Source: Bacteroidaceae bacterium
GTDB lineage: Bacteria > Bacteroidota > Bacteroidia > Bacteroidales > Bacteroidaceae
Assembly: GCA_024697785.1 (NCBI GenBank)
Contig: JAILEU010000054.1
Span: forward strand, 1-32,973
Direction: 5' to 3'
DNA length: 32,973 nt
The notes under the pieces are model-generated. The model saw nothing but the letters and a program-made list of their open reading frames with translations. It was not told where the DNA came from and ran no database searches. Below, one piece after another: positions 1 through 12,160 of this stretch. The translations under genes were made by a program, and so were the position numbers. The number at the start of each line of letters is the position of its first letter. The stretch's first letter is position 1.

Positions 1-315
1 AGGCGAGATGCAGACGTTCTCGCCCGGCTCAGCTGCCAAACAGAGCTCGCCAAAGAGTTTTTGGGCGAATTCGGTCCCCATTTGGGCGTAAGCCATCTGG
101 TTTTGGCTGGGCGCCAGGTGGAGCGGGACAGGATTCTGGCGATTGAAGATGCGGTCAACGATGCCCGTTCCTCGGATAATAGGCTCTTCGGGCGTTTCCT
201 GCTTGTCCGTAGGATGGGTGATTTCATCAATGATGGTATTGATGGGGTTGTTCTCGTTGCAGCCGCAGAACATCAAAGCTGCAAGCAAGGCGAGAGTGAA
301 AAGGGGCTTTTTCAT
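1..315 (-). CDS. Serpin-family lipoprotein, N-terminal part (truncated by window edge)
   Basis: Minus-strand frame from ATG at 313-315: MKKPLFTLALLAALMFCGCNENNPINTI...QMAYAQMGTEFAQKLFGELCLAAEPGENVCISP; lipobox FCGC and serpin-like N-terminal motif FAxKLFxEL...ENVxISP. Confidence 0.75.
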   Translation of the reverse strand, partial: MKKPLFTLALLAALMFCGCNENNPINTIIDEITHPTDKQETPEEPIIRGTGIVDRIFNRQNPVPLHLAPSQNQMAYAQMGTEFAQKLFGELCLAAEPGENVCISP

Positions 316-350
316 ATGGCTTTCGTTGTTTCGTTTAATTCGTATGGGTA

Positions 351-1610
351 TTATCTTATTTCAACATTCTTCTGGGGCAGCTTTTCATATAATCCCCAAA
401 AATAATAGGGAACAATGGCAGCGATAAATGCACCTTTTAGCTTCTTCATCGATAAGGTGACAACAATGGAATCGTCTGTTACGTGGATATATTGGTATTC
501 CAACGAATAACCAGCAGGTTTCATCACCATACCAATGAGCAGGGACTGTTCGTCGAAGTTAATCTCTGGTAACTCTTCATCCCCTGTATACAATTCCTCA
601 AATGCGGCCTGACTATTAACCAGATAGCATGTGTCTTTTTGAGAGGAAGTAAAAGATGGAGAAGGGAAGAAATCGCTCAAGATGGATTCTCCATAAGCTA
701 TCGTGGTGTTGAAAAAAGAGCGGATGTCCTCCGAAGGCGTAAGAGGAACTTGAAGGCCGGGATGCTCGACTGTGTATCCTTCCTGTACGATTTGGAACTG
801 CATGTGGCCTGTGGTGGTCTTGTCGTCGTTGAGGTTGAAGTCCAGGACGAAAAGGCGGATGAACACAGCGTTGGCAGGCTTGTTGTCTTCAGGGAGATCT
901 TCCGCATAGATGATGTAGCCGTGCAGCGGCTGTATGGGAACTCTGTCGCTCAAGCCATTAAGGGGAAGCTGTAAGGGGATGTCGTTCAGGCTCTTCATCT
1001 GGCCGAGGTCAACAATCTGTACGACGGAGTTGTTGCGATCAATGAAGAAGTTGCAGTCCTCGTCCATTTGCAGGTTGCATCTCTCGCCCAACGCCCAGGT
1101 CGTTTGTCCAGGATAGCCGTTCATGAAGGTGGTGGTGGTTCCTTTGGGGACGTTGGTGGCCTGCTGCCAGATTTCGTTCCAATCGACGAGGTCGGCTTTG
1201 TTGTCGTTCTTGGTGTAGGCGACGCCGTCCTTGATGGCGAAGCAGAAGATGCCTTGTTCGTTGATGTACAGCGTGTAGTTGCCGTTGGGGAAGAGCGAGA
1301 TGTTGATGCTGACCGACGGGGTGTTGACATACTTCAACGAGAAGAAGAACTCGGCAGCTTCCTGGTGCCAGATGGTGACGGTAAACGTAGAAGCCTTGTC
1401 GAGGGTGAGGAGAAGCCGGTTGTCCTCGATGGAAACGGTACAGACCGTTTCGTCGTGAGTGGTGTCCTCAGAGGTCATGTAGATGCGGTCGATGATGCCT
1501 CCAGCACGGATGAGGGGTTCTTCTGGGGTGTTACCTGGGTCAAAGGCGCCTTCGCAGCAGCAGAACATCAGAGCTGCAAGCATGGCGAGAGTGAAAAGGG
1601 GCTTTTTCAT
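351..1610 (-). CDS. Hypothetical lipoprotein (possibly DUF5036-like central region)
   Basis: Signal peptide MKKPLFTLAMLAALMFCCC at ATG 1608-1610, nearly identical to the upstream serpin gene; no catalytic motif recognised. Confidence 0.7.
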   Translation of the reverse strand: MKKPLFTLAMLAALMFCCCEGAFDPGNTPEEPLIRAGGIIDRIYMTSEDTTHDETVCTVSIEDNRLLLTLDKASTFTVTIWHQEAAEFFFSLKYVNTPSVSINISLFPNGNYTLYINEQGIFCFAIKDGVAYTKNDNKADLVDWNEIWQQATNVPKGTTTTFMNGYPGQTTWALGERCNLQMDEDCNFFIDRNNSVVQIVDLGQMKSLNDIPLQLPLNGLSDRVPIQPLHGYIIYAEDLPEDNKPANAVFIRLFVLDFNLNDDKTTTGHMQFQIVQEGYTVEHPGLQVPLTPSEDIRSFFNTTIAYGESILSDFFPSPSFTSSQKDTCYLVNSQAAFEELYTGDEELPEINFDEQSLLIGMVMKPAGYSLEYQYIHVTDDSIVVTLSMKKLKGAFIAAIVPYYFWGLYEKLPQKNVEIR

Positions 1611-1650
1611 TTCTGTGAGGTATTTAATTATCAATTATCCATTATCCATT

Positions 1651-1669
1651 ATCTTCAAATCTTGAAGAT
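1651..1669. terminator. Short hairpin ATCTTCAA-ATC-TTGAAGAT overlapping the 3' end of the TPR regulator gene
   Basis: Perfect 8-bp inverted repeat with 3-nt loop at the stop codon; terminator role is inference. Confidence 0.35.
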
Positions 1670-3226
1670 ACTCAGGTAGGGCTCGGCGAGCTTGGCGCGA
1701 AGGCGATGCTTGTGCGAGCGGATGGTGGTGTCGGTAACGCCTGTGCAGATGGTCTGCGTGTAGGTGGAGAAGCCGAGGCGGCAGAGGAGCAGGCAGGTGA
1801 GCTCAGAGTCGCTGAGCGTGGGGCTCTGCTGGCGCAGCTCGTCCACGATGGGACGGAAGATGCGGAACAGCTCCACCTGCAGGGCGGCGGTGCGCTCGGA
1901 GGAGAAGGCGTCAAAGCCGCGTGTGCGGCTCAGGTGGATGGCGCTGAGCTCGTCGTTCCACGGGCTTTGCATGAACTGGTTGATGCAGGCGCCCAGCTGC
2001 TCCTCGAAATAGAGGGTGCTGTTCTGGTCCTTGGCACGGCGGCTGCGGCGCAGGGCCGTCAGGGCGATGAGCGTGCCGCCCACGAGGGCGACGAGCAAGG
2101 CGGCCATCACGCTGTGGCGGGCAGACTGACGGCGATGGACTTCCGCTTCGTAGCTGCGCAGCACACCCGCCATGCGCAGCTGATCGACGGAGTGGGCAAT
2201 GGTCTCCTTGAGGCTGGCGTAATATTGGGCATGACCGAAAGCACTCTCGAACTGTCCGCTCAGCGAGTCGAGCGAGGCGAGGGCGCTGGCGGTCGAGGCT
2301 TCGAGGTAGAGATTGTTCGTCGCACCTTGGCAAAGGCGAAGATAGTGGAGGGCTGAGTCGGGCTGACCGAGGGCTTTGTATGCCTGCCCCTTTAAATAAT
2401 AAGGAAAGAGCTTGTCGTCGCCCGTGCGTAACGACTCGGCCAGCGAGGCGTAGGCGAGGGCATCGGCGGCGTTGCCCCGACGGCGCGTGATGATGGAGAG
2501 CTGCTCGGCGGCGAGGGCTGTGCCGATGGGGTTGTCGATGGCGCGGCTCAGGGCGAGCAACGTCACGTAGTTGTCGTAGGATGCGTCCCATTGCCCCTTG
2601 GCCATCTGGCATTTGGCGATGCCTTCGAGCGGCATGATCATGCGCAGGCTGTCGCCCACGCGGACAGCACAGTCGTAGGCCTGACGATACCACGTCTGCG
2701 ACTCGTCGAAGAGATGCTGGTTGAAGAGGTGGTCGGCGATGTTCTGCGACGTGCGGCGCAACATCACCCAGTCCCTAAGCCCACGGAAGCCGTCGGATGC
2801 AGGCAGATAGGCCTCGACGGCACGGAAGTCGTCGCCCAGGTCGCGGCAGACGCTTCCGAGATAGAACTGCGAGAGCGCACGCAGCTCCTTGTTCCTTCCC
2901 GGACGGGCGTAATACTCGACGGCCGTCAGGATGAGCGAGTCGGAGGTGTGGGGGATGAGGCATTTGTCCGCAGCCTGCGTGCGAAGGAGGGCGTAGAGGG
3001 CGGCCTCCCCCTTACCCCTCCTAAAGGAGGGGAGACCAGTGGACTCGGAAGCCCTTCCCTTTAGGGGAGGGTTGGGTGAGGCTATGCTCTCCAGCTCACT
3101 CAGGGCGCGAGCGGGGTCGGCGTTGATGTAGGAACGTATCTCGTTCAGCTGACGGCGGACATCGGAAGCTGTTGCGACAGACGTTGTCATCAACAGGGCG
3201 AAGAGGATAAAAACGACACGCTTCAT
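1655..3226 (-). CDS. TPR-containing membrane-anchored regulator with C-terminal HTH-like domain
   Basis: Signal peptide, TPR-like helices, TM segment VMAALLVALVGGTLIALTAL, C-terminal LSDSELTCLLLCRLGFSTYTQTICTGVTDTTIRSHKHRLRAKL (LuxR-like HTH). Confidence 0.8.
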   Translation of the reverse strand: MKRVVFILFALLMTTSVATASDVRRQLNEIRSYINADPARALSELESIASPNPPLKGRASESTGLPSFRRGKGEAALYALLRTQAADKCLIPHTSDSLILTAVEYYARPGRNKELRALSQFYLGSVCRDLGDDFRAVEAYLPASDGFRGLRDWVMLRRTSQNIADHLFNQHLFDESQTWYRQAYDCAVRVGDSLRMIMPLEGIAKCQMAKGQWDASYDNYVTLLALSRAIDNPIGTALAAEQLSIITRRRGNAADALAYASLAESLRTGDDKLFPYYLKGQAYKALGQPDSALHYLRLCQGATNNLYLEASTASALASLDSLSGQFESAFGHAQYYASLKETIAHSVDQLRMAGVLRSYEAEVHRRQSARHSVMAALLVALVGGTLIALTALRRSRRAKDQNSTLYFEEQLGACINQFMQSPWNDELSAIHLSRTRGFDAFSSERTAALQVELFRIFRPIVDELRQQSPTLSDSELTCLLLCRLGFSTYTQTICTGVTDTTIRSHKHRLRAKLAEPYLSIFKI

Positions 3227-3250
3227 GTGATTCTTTTTTCAAATTCGACG

Positions 3251-3258
3251 CAAAGATA
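3251..3258 (-). promoter_or_regulatory. Bacteroidetes-type -7 element (TATCTTTG) for the TPR regulator
   Basis: CAAAGATA on + strand = TATCTTTG on -, just upstream of ATG 3226; TTTG-like -33 about 24 nt further upstream. Confidence 0.55.
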
Positions 3259-3329
3259 GCGCCTTTTTGTCCGCTGTGCAAGCAAAAACCCGTTGCAAAA
3301 GCGTTGCAACGGGCGTGGCAAATGCGTTT

Positions 3330-4022
3330 TTATGGGGTGCTGAAGCAAAAGTGCTCTATGGAATCGGGCGGCAGGAGGGGATAGGGGATGGGCAGCCGGG
3401 GCTCGGCGGGAGGGAGGAGGGGTGTGACGGAGGCGGCGCCGGGGGCGAAGTCGGGTAGGACGCGGCGGGCACCGAGGTAGCGGGCCTGGTAGTAAGGTTC
3501 GCTGAGATGGGAGATGATGACGCCTGTGAGGGCGGCGTGGATGAAGGAGAACGACTTGCCGCCCGGGTCGGGGCCGATGTAGATGCCGACGTGGCCGGGA
3601 GTCTGCGAGATGCGCCGTCCGCTGAACACCACGATGTCGCCCCGCTGCAGGTGTTTGATGCCCTTTTTCACGGGACGTCCCTGACGCCACTGGCCGCCGG
3701 AGGAGTGGCTGAGCGAGTAGCCGAACTTGCCATAGACATAAGAGGTGAAGCCCGAACAGTCGAACGACGCAGGGCCACGAGCGGCGTAGCGGTAGGGCTT
3801 GCCTAAGGACTGACGGGCAAAGCCGATGATGCTGTCGGCCGTGGCTGCGGCACGCAGGGAATCGGGGCTGACGCCCCGCAGCGTCGAGCAGGCGGAAAGA
3901 GACAGCATAAAGGCAAAATGAAAAATGAAGAATGAAAAATAGAAGGAAAGCCTCCCCCGTCCCCTCCTGAAGGAGGGGGGATTGGTTAGGGGTGAGGGGT
4001 TGGGGGTGGGCTTAACTTCCAT
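3330..4022 (-). CDS. NlpC/P60-family cell-wall hydrolase lipoprotein
   Basis: FDCSGFTSYVYGKFG (catalytic Cys), RGDIVVFSG...PGHVGIYIG (His) motifs; lipobox LSAC. ATG at 4020-4022 (the track's first codon at 4028 is TTG). Confidence 0.85.
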   Translation of the reverse strand: MEVKPTPNPSPLTNPPSFRRGRGRLSFYFSFFIFHFAFMLSLSACSTLRGVSPDSLRAAATADSIIGFARQSLGKPYRYAARGPASFDCSGFTSYVYGKFGYSLSHSSGGQWRQGRPVKKGIKHLQRGDIVVFSGRRISQTPGHVGIYIGPDPGGKSFSFIHAALTGVIISHLSEPYYQARYLGARRVLPDFAPGAASVTPLLPPAEPRLPIPYPLLPPDSIEHFCFSTP

Positions 4023-4077
4023 TTTCAATAATGTAGTTCTCAGAGGACGTGTTCGTTAAACATTAAACCAATTATTT

Positions 4078-7969
<3,892 letters not shown>

Positions 7970-8006
7970 CCAAAAAACAGAATCTCCTGAACTTCCACAA
8001 AATAGG

Positions 8007-8720
8007 TCAGTTCCGCTGTAGATAGTAGGTCACTTGGCTGTCTCTTTCTCCCGTCAGGCCATCGTAGTCAGTCCCTTCATAAGAACTTAGATTCCAGGCT
8101 GGATAGCTCGTACTGATTGTCGCATATTGGACTATCTCCGAGAAGCTGTATGTGAGGCTCATTCTGTCGTAGCCATAGGGAAAGTCCGTGCTGGCAATGT
8201 TGTGTTCAGCGTTCTCGTCTTTCATCCAGGTGATGGTCATCTTCCGGTCTTCATATTCTTTTTTGAAAGCCTCGAAATAGGAGTCGGAGAAGAATAGGCG
8301 GACGTACATGACGCTATCGCTTGTGACGCCCCATAGGAATTCTTCCTTGAATGTATTGAAGGGGCGGTTATAAATGTTTGCGAACATGGGCGGCTGCCAA
8401 CTGCTGTCTTCTATTTGCTTGAGCGTACCCCATCCGTCGTCACGGAATGTCCAGAGAATCCGGTTTTCGTAGGTGTCCCCGCCTTGGATGTTGTCGAGGA
8501 TGTTGCCATCGGCATCTTTGACAACGGTTTGGGTCACGTTGCTGGTGGCATATTGCAGCCACTCGCCGACGAAAGGTTGGATGTACTTACGGTATTCGAG
8601 AGTGCTGCCTTCTAACGAAGAATGTTTTTCGTAATCGAACAAAGGGCTATCGTCATAGCTCGAACATGCGGCAAGGATGGAGGCGAGGATAAGCAGGAAG
8701 GAGATGTCTTTCTTTTTCAT
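8007..8720 (-). CDS. Hypothetical lipoprotein
   Basis: MKKKDISFLLILASILAACSS lipoprotein signal (lipobox LAAC); 237 aa. Confidence 0.75.
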   Translation of the reverse strand: MKKKDISFLLILASILAACSSYDDSPLFDYEKHSSLEGSTLEYRKYIQPFVGEWLQYATSNVTQTVVKDADGNILDNIQGGDTYENRILWTFRDDGWGTLKQIEDSSWQPPMFANIYNRPFNTFKEEFLWGVTSDSVMYVRLFFSDSYFEAFKKEYEDRKMTITWMKDENAEHNIASTDFPYGYDRMSLTYSFSEIVQYATISTSYPAWNLSSYEGTDYDGLTGERDSQVTYYLQRN

Positions 8721-8908
8721 ATGGCTTCAATCTTTATCATTAAACACGATTTCTTAATTCTTAGTAGTTCAGGAGTTCAGGAGTTCAGTAGTTCAGACAA
8801 TAGCTTTGCATGTTGATTTTCATCTTTAAAACTTTTTTTCTTAACTCTTAACTCTTAATTCTTAACTATTAAAACACTAAACACAAAACTCTAAACTCCT
8901 GACAATCG

Positions 8909-10210
8909 TCAGAGCGTATATTGCAGGGTGAGGCGTAGCGAGGGCGCCCAGGGATGGCCGGTGCGCGAGGTGGTGAGGCGCGTCTCGGTGAGATGATAGC
9001 TGAGGCCCGGCTGGAAGGCAAGGCTGACATGATGGCCGAGGTCGTAGCCGACGGTCATCTGTCCGCCGACGGCAAACTGCCAAGGACGTTCGTCCTGTCG
9101 CCATGTGCCGAGGCGGGCGCCAAGGCATCGTTCGACGGTGGTGCCGGCGCTGAGTGTGAGGGATAGCGCGCCCCGTCCGGCGAATCGCCACCCGGCGTAG
9201 AGCGGCAGGCCGAGGTACTGAACGCGCTGTTCGCGTGTGTTGGCAGGGGTGATGACCTGCGACGATAGGGTAGTCCACACGAGGCCTGTCTCCAGCACGA
9301 GGCGTTCGATGGGCTCGTAGGATATGCTGAGGCCCACGCTCAGCTCGGGACGGTGGTTGAAGACGTAGTTGCCTATGGTTGCGTAGGGGTTACTGGCGAA
9401 TGAAGGACCCTTCGCCGCAGGTGCGGCCATGGGGCGGCTGGAGTAGTAGTAATTGCCGTTCATGAGGGCCAGTGCTCCCGGCATGACGGAGGTGGTGCCG
9501 CCGCCAGCGCCACCACCCGGGATGCCGAAGGTGATGCGTCCGCGGCTCCGGCTCCGGGAAGCCTCCCCCGCCCCCTCCTGAAGGAGGGGGGACTGATTAC
9601 TTCCGCTCGCTGCTCCCTTCCCTTTAGGGGAGGGCTGGGGTGAGGCTTCTCCTCCGCTCGCTGCTCCCTTCCCTATAGTGGAGGGCTGGGGTGAGGCTTC
9701 TCCTCCGCTCGCGGCTCCCTTCCCTTTAGGGGAGGGCTGGGGTGAGGCTTCGGGCTGGGTTGAGGCTTCTCTGATGGCTGAAGTCATATTCTGCGCTACA
9801 ACGTTCGGGAGGATTTGCAATCCGGCCGCGTCGAGTAGAGGGATTTGCAATCCCTCGCCTGTAGCCTCCCCCGTCCCCTTCTGAAGGAAAGCCTCCCCCG
9901 TCCCCTCCTGAAGGAAAGCCTCCCCCGACTCCTCCTGAAGGAGGGGGGACTGATTACTTCCGCTGGTCTCCCCTCCTTTAGGAGGGGTAAGGGGGAGGCT
10001 ATCTGGTATGGCAAAGAACACCACCGCCAGCACGGCAGCTGCCGCAGCCGTCCATACGGCTACGCGCTTCCAGGGCACCGCTACGGGCGAGTGGCCGCCG
10101 GTGCCGCCCAGCTCCTTCTCGAGCCGTGCCCATCCCCCGTCAGGAGGCGTCATCTGCGCCCCCTTCATGCGGTCGCGCAGCCCATCCGTCCAATCTTTCT
10201 TCTGCTTCAT
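8909..10210 (-). CDS. Outer-membrane beta-barrel protein with N-terminal anti-sigma-like cytoplasmic segment and TM helix; low-complexity repeat-derived linker
   Basis: N-term MKQKKDWTDGLRDRMKGAQMTPPDGGWARLEKEL + TM VAVWTAAAAAVLAVVFFAI; C-terminal barrel-like strands (ELSVGLSISYEPIERLVLETGLVWTTLSSQ...LRLTLQYTL). Confidence 0.75.
   Translation of the reverse strand: MKQKKDWTDGLRDRMKGAQMTPPDGGWARLEKELGGTGGHSPVAVPWKRVAVWTAAAAAVLAVVFFAIPDSLPLTPPKGGETSGSNQSPLLQEESGEAFLQEGTGEAFLQKGTGEATGEGLQIPLLDAAGLQILPNVVAQNMTSAIREASTQPEASPQPSPKGKGAASGGEASPQPSTIGKGAASGGEASPQPSPKGKGAASGSNQSPLLQEGAGEASRSRSRGRITFGIPGGGAGGGTTSVMPGALALMNGNYYYSSRPMAAPAAKGPSFASNPYATIGNYVFNHRPELSVGLSISYEPIERLVLETGLVWTTLSSQVITPANTREQRVQYLGLPLYAGWRFAGRGALSLTLSAGTTVERCLGARLGTWRQDERPWQFAVGGQMTVGYDLGHHVSLAFQPGLSYHLTETRLTTSRTGHPWAPSLRLTLQYTL
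9562..9998. repeat. Cluster of GC-rich palindromic elements (GCCTCcccc...CCTCCTGAAGGAGG...CCCTTTAGGG...gggGAGGC), several tandem or partial copies
   Basis: Repeated CCCCTCCTGAAGGAGGGG and CCCTTCCCTTTAGGGGAGGG hairpins; translated in frame as EASPQPSPKGKGAASG / SNQSPLLQEGSGEAFLQEG. Confidence 0.9.
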
Positions 10211-10427
10211 AAATGGTTTAACGTTTAATGTTTAACGTTTAACGTTTAACGAACACGTCCTTTTGGTTAATGGTTAATGATTCATGGTTCATGGTTATCG
10301 TTTAACGAACACGTTCTCAGAACTATTTTTCTTAACTCTTAATTAAACTTCGTTTTTCTTCTGTCGCGACTCGGCATAGTTCAAACAAGTTTGAATCTGC
10401 TCTCGCTGCTCCATCGGTTCTTAACTC

Positions 10428-11000
10428 TTAACTACAATAAATTCCTAATTCCTCATTGCTCCAAAGGAGCCTGATGCGTGCGGCCAGCAGGGCTTTGGCG
10501 CGGGCAAGCTGCGAGGCCGACGTCCGTTCCTTGATGCCCAGCAGGCGGGCAATCTCCTTGTGCGAACAGCCGTCGATGCAGTAGAGGTTGAACACCACGC
10601 GATAGCCCTCGGGCAGCTCGCCGATGAGGCGGAAGAGGTCGTCGTCGCTGATGCGGTCGATGTCGTCCGCTGTGGGCTCGGGCACGTCCTTCAGCTCAGT
10701 CTCTGTCTCGTCTATCGGGACGAAGGCCAGCGTCCGACGCTTCCTGAGGCTGTCGATGGCCACGTTCCTCGCCACGCGCTCCATCCACACGCCCAGGCTG
10801 CCCTCGCCCTGCCAGCGGAAACGGTTCAGACCGCCGAAGATGTTCAGGAATGCATCGTGCAGCCAGTCCTCCGCCTGCTCCCGCTCTGAGGCATAGCGCC
10901 GGCATACCGCCATCAGCCGCGGCGAGTAGGCTCTATACAGCTCCGCACGAGCAGCATTGTCACCCTTCTTGCATGCTTCCACCAAATACGCTTCACTCAT
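10428..11000 (-). CDS. ECF RNA polymerase sigma factor
   Basis: Region 2 AEDWLHDAFLNIFGGLNRFRWQGEGSLGVWMERVARNVAIDSLRKRR; region 4 LPEGYRVVFNLYCIDGCSHKEIARLLGIKERTSASQLARAKALL. Confidence 0.9.
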   Translation of the reverse strand: MSEAYLVEACKKGDNAARAELYRAYSPRLMAVCRRYASEREQAEDWLHDAFLNIFGGLNRFRWQGEGSLGVWMERVARNVAIDSLRKRRTLAFVPIDETETELKDVPEPTADDIDRISDDDLFRLIGELPEGYRVVFNLYCIDGCSHKEIARLLGIKERTSASQLARAKALLAARIRLLWSNEELGIYCS

Positions 11001-11146
11001 CCATTGCGAGGTTGGATATCATTCTCTTCTTTTCCTATTACACTCATAAAACGTACGAGACCCGAAAATACTGCATGGGAAGACGAGATATTTTCCGGCA
11101 AAATTAAAAAAAATCTGAAAAACCTCCAATTTTCCTATCTTTTGTG

Positions 11147-11154
11147 TATTTTTG
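11147..11154 (+). promoter_or_regulatory. Candidate -7 element TATTTTTG upstream of ddh
   Basis: Matches TAnnTTTG 27 nt upstream of the ATG; no good -33 seen. Confidence 0.4.
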
Positions 11155-11181
11155 CAGCCAAATTAATAGGTACTTAGTAAT

Positions 11182-12078
11182 ATGAAAAAGATTCGTGCCG
11201 CCGTCATTGGTTACGGCAACATTGGCAAGTATGCGCTCGAGGCGCTGCAGGTATCACCCGATTTCGAGCTGGCAGGCGTCGTCCGCCGTCAGGGCGACAA
11301 GGACCGTCCCGCCGAGCTGGCAGGCATCCCCGTCGTCGATAACGTGTCAAAGCTGGCGGACGTCGATGTCGCCATCCTCGCCACCCCCACCCGCAAGGTC
11401 GAGGAGTACGCCCTTGAGTGTCTCGCGCTGGGCATCCACACCGTCGACAGTTTCGACATCCACACCCTCATCCCCGCGCTTCGCCAGAGGCTGGGCGATG
11501 CTGCCCGCAAGGCCGGACGCGTCAGCATCATCAGCGCCGGCTGGGACCCGGGCAGCGACAGCATCGTCCGCGCCCTGCTCGAGGCCATCGCACCCAAGGG
11601 ACTCACCTACACCAACTTCGGTCCCGGCATGAGCATGGGCCATAGCGTCTGCGTCCGTTCGAAGGAGGGCGTGCGCGATGCCCTCTCCATGACCATCCCC
11701 AAGGGCGAGGGCGTACACCGCCGCATGGTCTATGTCGAGCTTGAGGAGGGTGCCAGCCTCGATGCCGTCGCCGCCGCCGTCAAGGCCGACCCCTACTTCG
11801 CGTCCGACGAGACGCACGTCTTCGCCGTCCCCAGCGTCGATGCCCTGCGCGACATGGGTCACGGCGTCAGCCTCACCCGCAAGGGCGTGAGCGGCACAAC
11901 GCAGAACCAGCGCTTCTGCTTCGACATGAGCATCAACAACCCCGCCCTCACCGGTCAGGTGCTTGTCTGCGCCGCCCGTGCCGCCATGCGCCAGCAGCCT
12001 GGCGCCTACACCATGATTGAGATTCCCGTCATCGACCTCCTCCCCGGCAGCCGCGAAGACTGGCTCCATCTGGTGTAA
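11182..12078 (+). CDS. ddh: meso-diaminopimelate D-dehydrogenase
   Basis: MKKIRAAVIGYGNIGKYALEAL Rossmann start; SFDIHTLIPALR, SAGWDPGSDSIVRALLEAIAPKGLTYTNFGPGMSMGHSVCVR, NPALTGQVLVCAARAAMR motifs typical of Ddh. Confidence 0.93.
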   Translation: MKKIRAAVIGYGNIGKYALEALQVSPDFELAGVVRRQGDKDRPAELAGIPVVDNVSKLADVDVAILATPTRKVEEYALECLALGIHTVDSFDIHTLIPALRQRLGDAARKAGRVSIISAGWDPGSDSIVRALLEAIAPKGLTYTNFGPGMSMGHSVCVRSKEGVRDALSMTIPKGEGVHRRMVYVELEEGASLDAVAAAVKADPYFASDETHVFAVPSVDALRDMGHGVSLTRKGVSGTTQNQRFCFDMSINNPALTGQVLVCAARAAMRQQPGAYTMIEIPVIDLLPGSREDWLHLV

Positions 12079-12160
12079 TTAGAATGAAGATTGAAAATTG
12101 AAGAATAATAATATGATGGAATTCTTCATTAAAAAAATCTTCAATTCTTAAAGTTGTGTC

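Noticed and set aside
11347-12069. 240-aa ORF on - strand
   Set aside because: Shadow ORF opposite ddh, a clearly recognisable enzyme.
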